A stretch of DNA of 20,774 nt from Steroidobacteraceae bacterium (GTDB lineage Bacteria > Pseudomonadota > Gammaproteobacteria > Steroidobacterales > Steroidobacteraceae): positions 1 to 20,774 of the forward strand of contig JABEVI010000154.1 of the NCBI GenBank assembly GCA_013044085.1, read 5' to 3'. The translations under genes and the position numbers were made by a program. Positions 7,042 through 13,740 of this stretch are shown here, one piece after another. Within the stretch, counting starts at the first letter, position 1. Every line of letters begins with the position of its first letter. The notes below the pieces were generated by a model, which did no database searches, was not told the origin of the DNA, and worked only from the letters and a program-made list of their open reading frames with translations.

Positions 7042-8975
7042 CGATCCTCCGTTGCTGCCGCCTGGTAGCGCCGTCGCCAACGCGGCCCAAATTTCTCCTT
7101 GAACTCGCGCAGCGCCTCGAATTGCTGCGTGTCCCCACCGTGGCGTTGCAGCAAGCGCCCGAGTTTGTGCCAGCCGGGCGCCAGCCGATGATCCGCGAGT
7201 CCTTCAATACACGCCATTCCGAGATTGAAGCGGCGAAATCCCCGGGCCTTTCCCCACAACATGCTCTCGATCAGCAGCAGGTCGATCGCCGCCTCCGGTG
7301 CCGACTCGCTGAAACGCAGCAGGTCGATCGAAAGCTCCTCGCGATCACCGGCGCACCACAGGTTCGCGAAGGCGAGGATGGCGCCGTCACGCTCCACCAC
7401 TGCGCAATCGACGCGTCGCAAGTAGCTTGCATCGAAATAACCTGGTGACAGGCTCTGTCCGCCGCTTTCATCGGCGAACCAGGTGTCCGTAACCGCACGC
7501 AGCCGCGGCAACATCGCGACAACTTCCGCGCTCGGCACCACCTGGAATTGCACCCCGCCGCGCACCGCCCGCCCATGCGATCGGCGCAGAGGTTCACGCG
7601 CTGCACCTTCGAGGGAGAATTCGGCCAGATCGACCAAGGCCTCCTCGGCGATCAAACTCGGTCGCAGACCCAGGTCCTCATAGATCGCGAGATCATCCTC
7701 GGTCACCAGATAGAAAGCGGCGGCGGCGGCCATGTCCTCGGATCGCTCCACGAATTGCCGCGCGAGCGTCTGGCGCGCCGACGCCGGGCCGACCGGATCA
7801 CCCATCGCAATCCAACTGCCGCTGCGGGCCTGGTACATGATGAAGGCGCTGCCCTCGTCGTTGAACAGCAGGTTCTGGTCGCCGAGCAAGGCGAGGTTCG
7901 CGGTCGTGTCGCCGCTCGTACGCACGATCCGCACAACCTGGTCGAGGTCGTGTTCATCCGGAGCCGAAATCAATGGCATGGCCGGTCGCAGCATGCGCTG
8001 CATCGTGCCTCGATGAACCCAGACCTCATGCACGCCGAGCATCACGAGCGCCACTGTGAACGGAACGATGTAGTAGATCGCCCGATAGGCAAGCAGCGAC
8101 CCGAGCAGGCGGTCCGGCGGCACGGCGGGCAGCAACAGGAACAGCACCGACTCGAATACACCGACGCCACCGGGGACGCTGCTGACGACCCCGGCCGTGA
8201 TCGCGATCAGGTACAAGCCGGCGAAGGCCGTGAAGCCGATCGAGGCATCCTGCGGCAGCAGCACGTACAGCGCCGCCGCGGTGCACAGCAGATCCGCGCA
8301 CGCGACACCGATCTGCGCGAAGGCCACGTGCGGCTTGAGGACCGGCACGACGAACGGACCGATGCGCAAGGATTCGCGCCGCATGAACGCGAGCACGAAA
8401 TACGCCAGCACCGCGGCCAGCAGCAGGGTGCCGCTGACGACGACCAGGGTCGGATTCAGGTGCAACAGCAAGCCCGACGTCTCGCCGTTGGCAAGCAACG
8501 ACAAACCGAGCAAAAACGCCGAGCCCAGGGCGAACGTGATCGACCCGAAAGCGACCACGGTCGCGATCTGTTTCGGCTTCAGACCCTGGCCGGAGTAGGC
8601 CCTGAACCGAATCGCGCCGCCGCTCACGGCATTCAAGCCGACGTTGTGCCCCACGGCGTACGCCATGAAGGAGATCAGCGCAATCTTGAAGTAGGGCATC
8701 CTCGCCCCGGCGAAGCGCACACCCAGCAATTCGTACAGCGTGAGCCAGGCATAGCCCGCGACCGCCAGCAAAGCCGCCATGACCAGGGCCGTGGCGCGAA
8801 TCGCGCGCAAGCGCAACAGGATATCCTGCCAGCGGTATTGCCCGAGCACGTGGTGCAACCACCACAAGGCCAGGGCAAACAGCACGATGCCGAGCATCGT
8901 AGTCCAGGCGGGAACCGGATGCGTGGTACGCGGTGATTTCGAAGACCCGTTGTGCAAACCGAAAGGACCCACCAA
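7035..8975 (-). CDS. mprF: Compact MprF: aminoacyl-phosphatidylglycerol flippase/synthase
   Basis: Adds lysine (or another amino acid from aminoacyl-tRNA) to phosphatidylglycerol and flips the product, making the envelope less negative. The N-terminal membrane part (about residues 27-320) matches the MprF flippase bundle: GYAWLTLYELLGVR, GHNVGLNAVSGGAIRFRAYS, SSVPGGVGVFESV, LLAYRAIYYIVP. The C-terminal synthase domain (DUF2156, GNAT-like; about 335-640) has TTANLALLGDQNLLF, SWIAMGDPVGP, SIDLLRF and FNLGM. These two parts join almost directly, whereas canonical MprF (about 840-880 aa) has another bundle of helices between them. The start is uncertain: TTG 8975, GTG 8972, ATG 8897 (just before the first helix) or ATG 9041 are possible, none with a strong ribosome site. 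I use 8975 (646 aa). The next gene is coupled by a 7-bp overlap. Confidence 0.88.
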   Translation of the reverse strand: MVGPFGLHNGSSKSPRTTHPVPAWTTMLGIVLFALALWWLHHVLGQYRWQDILLRLRAIRATALVMAALLAVAGYAWLTLYELLGVRFAGARMPYFKIALISFMAYAVGHNVGLNAVSGGAIRFRAYSGQGLKPKQIATVVAFGSITFALGSAFLLGLSLLANGETSGLLLHLNPTLVVVSGTLLLAAVLAYFVLAFMRRESLRIGPFVVPVLKPHVAFAQIGVACADLLCTAAALYVLLPQDASIGFTAFAGLYLIAITAGVVSSVPGGVGVFESVLFLLLPAVPPDRLLGSLLAYRAIYYIVPFTVALVMLGVHEVWVHRGTMQRMLRPAMPLISAPDEHDLDQVVRIVRTSGDTTANLALLGDQNLLFNDEGSAFIMYQARSGSWIAMGDPVGPASARQTLARQFVERSEDMAAAAAFYLVTEDDLAIYEDLGLRPSLIAEEALVDLAEFSLEGAAREPLRRSHGRAVRGGVQFQVVPSAEVVAMLPRLRAVTDTWFADESGGQSLSPGYFDASYLRRVDCAVVERDGAILAFANLWCAGDREELSIDLLRFSESAPEAAIDLLLIESMLWGKARGFRRFNLGMACIEGLADHRLAPGWHKLGRLLQRHGGDTQQFEALREFKEKFGPRWRRRYQAAATEDRW

Positions 8976-9082
8976 AATGCCGTACGATCCGCCTATCGTA
9001 TCAGCGCCGACGGCGCCGTGCCGTGAACGGGCGCATCGCATCGAAAGTCGTGGACATCGCCCATAAAAGGATGCTGAAAGTC

Positions 9083-9481
9083 ATGAGTTCCGCCGACCCG
9101 AGCCGACCGATCGAGATGGATTCCGCGCAAATGTACCGCGAGGAAATGTTCACCGACCGCAAACTCGGCACCATCCGCAAACTGACCCCGGTGCACGCCG
9201 ACGGCAGCGAAGATCCGGCCCGTCCGGTCCTCTACAGCGGCCAGGCCCAGGTTATGACGCCGATGGGTGCGCTGCCGTTAAGTTTCGAACTCGACGCCGC
9301 GAGCCTGCAGGAAGCAGTGGCCGGATTCGGAGCCGCCGCCGAGGTCGCGATCCAGCAGACCATGCGCGAGTTGCAGGAGATGCGCCGGGAACAGGCCTCT
9401 TCGTTGGTAATTCCGGACTCGAGCGGCTCTTCGCTCGCCGGCCCCGGCGACCTGCTCGGCCGCGGGCGCACGCGCCGCTAG
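9083..9481 (+). CDS. Conserved small protein of unknown function (132 aa)
   Basis: Soluble 132-residue protein without signal peptide or membrane helix. The N-terminal half has YREEMFTDRKLGTIRKLTPV and PVLYSGQAQVMTPMGALPLSF, which reads as beta-strand with conserved-looking charged and Gly positions. The middle is a long amphipathic helix (about residues 70-105, AAEVAIQQTMRELQEMRREQ), and the tail is Ser/Gly-rich and probably disordered. I have a loose memory of similar uncharacterised proteins in Xanthomonadales-type genomes but cannot name a family. Start ATG 9083 has AAGGA 11 bp upstream; ATG 9071 would add four residues but has its purines too close. It is divergent from mprF, and its TAG overlaps the stop of uup in a shared CTAG. 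Confidence 0.75.
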   Translation: MSSADPSRPIEMDSAQMYREEMFTDRKLGTIRKLTPVHADGSEDPARPVLYSGQAQVMTPMGALPLSFELDAASLQEAVAGFGAAAEVAIQQTMRELQEMRREQASSLVIPDSSGSSLAGPGDLLGRGRTRR

Positions 9482-11268
9482 AGCGGACGCGACAGCTCGA
9501 GCGCCTCCCAGCGACCGAAGGCTGTCGCGAGCGCTGCGTCGATTTCCTGCAATCGCCGCAGCGTGACCCGCGCCTGCGCCGGGTCGTCGCGGAACAGCGT
9601 CGGATCGGCGCTGGCGGCTCGCAGTTGCGCTTGTTCTTGCTCGAGCATCTCGATCTGGCGAGGCAACGCCTCGAGTTCGCGCCGTTCGTTGTAGGACAGG
9701 CGTCTGGGGGGAGGCTCGGCGGGGCCCGCGCGCGGCATCGATACGGTAGGCGCGCGCGGCGCGGATTTTTGCACCGGCGGCGCCCGTTGACGGATCCAAT
9801 CGCTGTAGCCGCCGACATACTCGTTGACACGGGCATCGCCCTCGAAGACGAGCGTGCCGCTGACGACATTATCGAGGAACGTCCGGTCGTGGCTGACGAG
9901 CACCAGCGTACCGGCATAATCGGCGACCAGTTCCTCGAGCAAGACGAGGCTCTGCGCGTCCAGGTCGTTGGTTGGCTCGTCCATGATCAGCAAGTTGCTC
10001 GGCCTCGCGAACAGGCGGGCGAGCAGCAGGCGGTTACGTTCGCCACCCGACAGGCTCGCCACCGGCGCGCGCAAACGCTCAGGGGGAAACAGGAAGTCGC
10101 GCAAGTAGCCGGCAACGTGACGACTGCGGCCGCCAATCGTGACCGTTTCCCCGCCACCTTCGGTGACGCTGTCCATGACCGAGGCCGCCGGGTCGAGCCG
10201 GTCGCGCTGCTGGTCGAAATAGGCCGTTTGCAATCCCGTGCCGCGGCGGATGCTGCCACGGTCCGGCTCGAGTTCGCCGACCAGCAATTTGATCAGGGTC
10301 GTCTTGCCGCAGCCGTTCGGCCCGATGATGCCGATACGATCACCGCGCATCACCCGCACGGAGAAACCTTCGATCAAGGACTTCCCGCCCATCGCATGCG
10401 CGACGTCCAACGCCTCGAATACGAGCTTGCCGGAGGGCGCCGCCTCCTGGACGCTGGCCTCGATCCGGCCGCCCGGTGCACGCCTCGCGAGCCGCTGTCG
10501 GCGTAATTCCTGCAGCGCGCGCACCCTGCCCTCGTTGCGTGTACGGCGCGCCTCGACACCCTGGCGTATCCAGGACTCCTCCTGCGCAAGCTTCTTGTCG
10601 AACAGCGCCGCTTGTCGGGCCTCGGCCTCGAGCGCCGCGCTTTTCTGCGCGACATAGTCCTCGTAACCACCGGACCAGGTCGTCAAACGGCCTCGATCCA
10701 GATCGACGAAACGCGTTGCGACGCGGCGCGAAAAGAGCCGATCGTGGCTGACGAAAATGAGTGCGCCGGCAAACTCGAGCATGAAGCGCTCGAGCCAGTC
10801 GATCGCGTCGATATCCAGATGGTTGGTCGGCTCGTCGAGCAGCAGGATGTCGGGCTCGCCGGCAAGCGCCCGGCCAAGCATCGCGCGCCGGCGCCAGCCG
10901 CCGGACAAGTCGCTAATCTGTGCCGACGGATCTAGACCGAGGCGCGACATCACCACATCGGCCCGCAGCTCGTTCTCCCAGGTCTGTGCGAATCCGGCAC
11001 CTTCGCGCACGAGGCTCTGCACCGTGAGATCACAGGGCACCGCGACCTCTTGGTCGAGCGCCGCGACCCGCGCTCCCGGCCGTATCCAGACCTCACCGCT
11101 GTCCGCAACGATCTCGCGGCGCAGCAGCCGAAGCAGCGAGGATTTGCCCTCCCCGTTGCGACCCATGATGCAGACGCGCTCGGCGCGGCGCACTTGCAGA
11201 TCGACGCGATCCAGCAGGGGTCTCGCGCCGAAGCTGAGCGAAACCTTGTCGAGACGAACGATCGGCAT
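9478..11268 (-). CDS. uup: ABC-F ATPase Uup
   Basis: Soluble ABC-F protein with two ATPase domains and no membrane part, 596 residues; family members act on the ribosome or branched DNA (E. coli Uup affects transposon precise excision and ribosome function). Domain 1: Walker A GRNGEGKS (36-43), signature LSGGW (121-125), Walker B with Glu146 in LLLDEPTNHLD. The linker, about 200-265, is Arg/Glu-rich. Domain 2: Walker A GPNGCGKT (316-323), signature LSGGER (406-411), Walker B with Glu431 in IMDEPTNDLD. Pro/Ala-rich spacer, then a coiled-coil-like C-terminal domain (about 535-596) as in Uup, slightly shorter than the 635-aa E. coli protein. The ATG at 11268 has no Shine-Dalgarno sequence and lies within a strong inverted repeat. 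Stop shared as CTAG with the convergent small gene. Confidence 0.92.
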   Translation of the reverse strand: MPIVRLDKVSLSFGARPLLDRVDLQVRRAERVCIMGRNGEGKSSLLRLLRREIVADSGEVWIRPGARVAALDQEVAVPCDLTVQSLVREGAGFAQTWENELRADVVMSRLGLDPSAQISDLSGGWRRRAMLGRALAGEPDILLLDEPTNHLDIDAIDWLERFMLEFAGALIFVSHDRLFSRRVATRFVDLDRGRLTTWSGGYEDYVAQKSAALEAEARQAALFDKKLAQEESWIRQGVEARRTRNEGRVRALQELRRQRLARRAPGGRIEASVQEAAPSGKLVFEALDVAHAMGGKSLIEGFSVRVMRGDRIGIIGPNGCGKTTLIKLLVGELEPDRGSIRRGTGLQTAYFDQQRDRLDPAASVMDSVTEGGGETVTIGGRSRHVAGYLRDFLFPPERLRAPVASLSGGERNRLLLARLFARPSNLLIMDEPTNDLDAQSLVLLEELVADYAGTLVLVSHDRTFLDNVVSGTLVFEGDARVNEYVGGYSDWIRQRAPPVQKSAPRAPTVSMPRAGPAEPPPRRLSYNERRELEALPRQIEMLEQEQAQLRAASADPTLFRDDPAQARVTLRRLQEIDAALATAFGRWEALELSRPL

Positions 11269-11303
11269 GAGGCCGCGTATGTTACGCGGCGCGCGGCCTC
11301 ATG
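11266..11303 (-). promoter_or_regulatory. uup leader: 12-bp perfect inverted repeat over the start codon, with competing hairpin
   Basis: CATGAGGCCGCG (11266-11277) and its exact complement CGCGGCCTCATG (11292-11303) enclose 14 bp. In the uup message the downstream arm contains the AUG (11268-11266). A second hairpin uses part of the same arm: GCCGCGT (11272-11278) with ACGCGGC (11284-11290), loop of 5, and leaves the AUG outside its stem. The two structures exclude each other. The architecture is directly seen; a regulatory role is inference. Confidence 0.55.
11282..11302 (-). other. Possible 6-residue upstream ORF in the uup leader (Met-Arg-Pro-Arg-Ala-Ala)
   Basis: ATG at 11302-11300 on the minus strand, five further codons and TAA at 11284-11282, 13 bp before the uup ATG and in another frame. 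It spans the upstream arm of the large inverted repeat and part of the small hairpin, so a ribosome on it would change the leader fold. It has no clear ribosome-binding site, and two Arg plus Pro codons could also be chance in GC-rich DNA. Confidence 0.25.
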
Positions 11304-11369
11304 ATAAGGTGCCGTTGCCTTCATCGTGGCTGCTGCGGGGACGGCTGAGCTTTGAAAAAGAACCGGGCA

Positions 11370-12818
11370 ATGGGCGTTGATGCGGTACCGCGGCCCTTGA
11401 AAATCCTCTATCTCGAGGATGTTCCCGGCGACGTGCAGCTTGCGCAACACGCGTTGCGGCGCCAGGGGGCGAGCGAGGAATGGCGTGTCGTCGACGATCG
11501 CGCAGGCTATCTCGCGGCTCTGCGCGCCGGGGCGCCGGACGTGATTCTTGCCAACCACCGGCTGTCGGGCTTCGACGGCCCCGAAGCGCTGCAAATCGCC
11601 CGACGCCTCTGTCCCGAAACACCGTTCATCGTCCTGTCCGACACGCTCGGGGAGGAACTCGCGATCGAAATGCTCGCGCTCGGGGCGAGCGACTACGTAC
11701 TCAAGGACCGGCTGGCCCGGCTGTCGCCGGCCGTGCAGCGTGCGGTTGCGGAAGCCGACAACCGGCGCGCGCTTGCCGAAACTCAGGCGGAGCTTACCCA
11801 GAAGTGCGTGATCTTCAGGCGTATCATCGATGTGCTCCCCGAACTGATCTACGCCATCGACCGCGAGGGCCGCATCACGGTCGCGAACCAGGCGGCATTG
11901 CACGTCTTTGGGCGCAGCTCGTCCGAAGTCCAGGGCATGCCACTCGGCGAATTCATGGATCAACTCGGCACGCATTGCGACCCGCCAGAAGAGTGGCGCT
12001 TGATGGCCGAGCAGCGGGCGATCGTCGATCGCGAGATCAGCTGGCGTGATCCGCGGGGCGCGCATCGTTGGCGCGTGCTGAGCAAACTGACCCTGACCGA
12101 TCCGGTGAGCGCCGCCGTCACCGGTTTGTTGGTGGTGAGCCGCGACGTCACCGACAGGCGCTTGCTGGAACGCGAATTGCTGCAGATTGCCGAGCGCGAA
12201 CAGGGCCGCGTCGGCACGGATCTGCACGACGGGCTCGGACAGGATCTGACCGGACTCGGCCTGCTGATCAAGGCGCTCGAAGCGCAGTTGCAGCGGGAGA
12301 ATTCGCCGCACCTGCCGGCTCTGCAGCGCATCGGCGAGGTGCTGCGCGGTGCTTTCGAGAACACCCGCTCGCTCGTAAGAACGCTCACGCCGGCGAATCT
12401 GGGCCAAGACGGCATCGTCACCGCGATCGAGCAGCTGGCGCACCACAGCGAGAAGCTATTCGGCCTCCGCTGCGAGGTGCGGCGCGACCCCGTGCTTGCG
12501 ATCAAATTGAGCGACACCGCCGCGAGCCATCTTTACCGGATCGCCCAGGAGGCGGCCGCCAATGCGGCCAAGCATTCGGGCGGCAATCACGTCGTGATCG
12601 AACTACGGCGCCAAGGCGCGAATCTTCGACTGTCGATCTGCGATGACGGCAGCGGTTTCGACCCGGAGCGGGTGCAACATTCCGCCGGCATGGGCATGCG
12701 CATGATGGCGTACCGCGCACGTCTGCTCGGCGGCACGCTGCGCGCCTTCAGGGACGCGAACGGCGGAACCCGCGTGGTATGCCGCATGCCGATCGCGCAG
12801 AACGAAACGCACGACTGA
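11370..12818 (+). CDS. Sensor histidine kinase with N-terminal degenerate receiver: REC-PAS-HisKA_3-HATPase_c
   Basis: Soluble two-component kinase of the NarX/DegS-like HisKA_3 class, 482 residues from ATG 11370 (a TTG at 11352 would add six). Receiver-like domain, about 10-125: acidic pocket Glu16-Asp17, Lys112 in SDYVLKD kept, but the phospho-acceptor site reads VILANHRLSGFDG, with Asn62 where Asp is expected. PAS domain about 145-260 (VLPELIYAIDREGRITVAN), ending in the usual VSRDVTDRR. Dimerisation/phosphotransfer helix with His286 in TDLHDGLGQDLTGLGLLI. ATPase domain with N box EAAANAAKHSGG (Asn398), G1 CDDGSGFD and G2 GMGMRMMAYRARLLGG. No transmembrane helix and no partner response regulator nearby, so it is an orphan kinase. 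Divergent from uup. Confidence 0.92.
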   Translation: MGVDAVPRPLKILYLEDVPGDVQLAQHALRRQGASEEWRVVDDRAGYLAALRAGAPDVILANHRLSGFDGPEALQIARRLCPETPFIVLSDTLGEELAIEMLALGASDYVLKDRLARLSPAVQRAVAEADNRRALAETQAELTQKCVIFRRIIDVLPELIYAIDREGRITVANQAALHVFGRSSSEVQGMPLGEFMDQLGTHCDPPEEWRLMAEQRAIVDREISWRDPRGAHRWRVLSKLTLTDPVSAAVTGLLVVSRDVTDRRLLERELLQIAEREQGRVGTDLHDGLGQDLTGLGLLIKALEAQLQRENSPHLPALQRIGEVLRGAFENTRSLVRTLTPANLGQDGIVTAIEQLAHHSEKLFGLRCEVRRDPVLAIKLSDTAASHLYRIAQEAAANAAKHSGGNHVVIELRRQGANLRLSICDDGSGFDPERVQHSAGMGMRMMAYRARLLGGTLRAFRDANGGTRVVCRMPIAQNETHD

Positions 12819-12853
12819 AGGACCCGACTAGCGGGCGCCGGGCATCGCCGGAT

Positions 12854-13585
12854 TCAGGGCTTGCCGGTGACGAAGCGCCAGCGTCCGACCACGTTCGCCA
12901 CGATGCGGATCTTCTGCGGCGAGATCTGGGTTGCGACGCGCCGCGCGGCCGACGTCACCGGCGTGATCGTTTCAAGGAGCGGCGCGAACCGCGGCAAGAC
13001 CGCGGGACTCGTGTCGAGTGAGATGAGAGCGCCGAGTTCGCCGCCGGCCGCGCGCGCGGCCGTTTGCGCCTGCGCGCGCGCATCGGCGACCGCCTCGGCC
13101 AGGGCTCGCAGTTGCGCGGCGCGCTGATCGGACGCCGAGAACTGAACCGGTGAGATCGACGTGGCGCCGGCGCTGAGCGCAGCGTCGATGTACGCCCCGA
13201 TGCGCGCCAACGTGTGCGTGTCGATATCGATCGTGCGCGTCGCTTCGAAACCGTGGGCACGGGGTCGTTGCACGGATCGATCGTAAACCCAGCGGAGATG
13301 TACGCTGACCCGCGAAGCGCGCACGTCGGCCGGCAGGAGTCCGGTCTCGTGCAAGCGATCGAGCACGGAGCGCGTCAGACGCGCATTGGCGGCGCCGACC
13401 ACGGCACCGCTCGCCCCCTCGGACACGATGCCGATGCTGAAGGCCGCCTCGTTCGCGGCGATCCGCAGCTCGGCGGTGCCGCGGGTCGTGATGTGTGGCG
13501 GCATGCCGGCAAACCCCGGTGTCGCAAACACGAGGCCCGCCACCATGCCGAGCAGTGGGTGACTCCGTCGCCGAGAACCGCGCAC
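12854..13585 (-). CDS. Secreted SIMPL-domain (DUF541) protein
   Basis: Periplasmic or surface protein of the SIMPL (DUF541) family, 243 residues; the biochemical role of most members is unknown, with some tied to oxidative stress or signalling. The GTG start at 13585 is preceded by AAAGGAGG (13590-13597), the best ribosome site in the window, which decides the start over the internal ATG at 13546. Signal peptide: Arg-rich n-region, hydrophobic LLGMVAGLVFA, likely cleavage after GFA (about residue 26). The mature part shows the SIMPL pattern ITTRGTAELRIAANEAAFSIG, a middle VSVHLRWVYD, the helical LRALAEAVADARAQAQTAAR, and a C-terminal strand of I-R-I-V-A-N-V type. It ends 35 bp from the convergent kinase gene and is divergent from the sugar transporter. 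Confidence 0.88.
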   Translation of the reverse strand: MRGSRRRSHPLLGMVAGLVFATPGFAGMPPHITTRGTAELRIAANEAAFSIGIVSEGASGAVVGAANARLTRSVLDRLHETGLLPADVRASRVSVHLRWVYDRSVQRPRAHGFEATRTIDIDTHTLARIGAYIDAALSAGATSISPVQFSASDQRAAQLRALAEAVADARAQAQTAARAAGGELGALISLDTSPAVLPRFAPLLETITPVTSAARRVATQISPQKIRIVANVVGRWRFVTGKP

Positions 13586-13657
13586 CGCGCCTCCTTTGCT
13601 TGCCCCGGGGACTCCGTAGCCCGGTCAGTTTGCGCCGAACACGGCAACCTGCAAAGC

Positions 13658-13673
13658 TTGCAATCGTTTGTAA
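13658..13673. promoter_or_regulatory. Candidate LacI-family operator upstream of the sugar transporter gene
   Basis: TTGCAATCGTTTGTAA is a 16-bp near-palindrome with a central CG; 12 of 16 positions match the reverse complement. That is the usual LacI-family operator form. It lies 67 bp before the transporter ATG and overlaps a weak promoter guess (CTGCAA at 13649-13654, TAAATT at 13671-13676, spacer 16). A LacI-family gene is encoded at the right end of the window. Confidence 0.5.
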
Positions 13674-13740
13674 ATTTTCGCAGACTGTCCCACAAGATGC
13701 TCGCCCGATCCGCACGAGGCGCGCCGATGGGGGAGTTTCG

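Noticed and set aside
10950..12446. A 498-codon open frame on the minus strand opposite the sensor kinase and the start of uup
   Set aside because: It is a shadow of GC-rich coding DNA: the plus strand has a full REC-PAS-kinase there, and the antisense product shows no family motif.
12819..12853. Possible terminator between the convergent kinase and SIMPL genes
   Set aside because: The 35-bp gap has only CCGG-type short repeats and no stem followed by a T-run on either strand.
13495..13740. Longer in-frame start for the sugar transporter
   Set aside because: It would overlap the SIMPL gene's signal peptide and add about 80 non-membrane residues; ATG 13741 has a strong GGGGGAG ribosome site and places helix 1 correctly.
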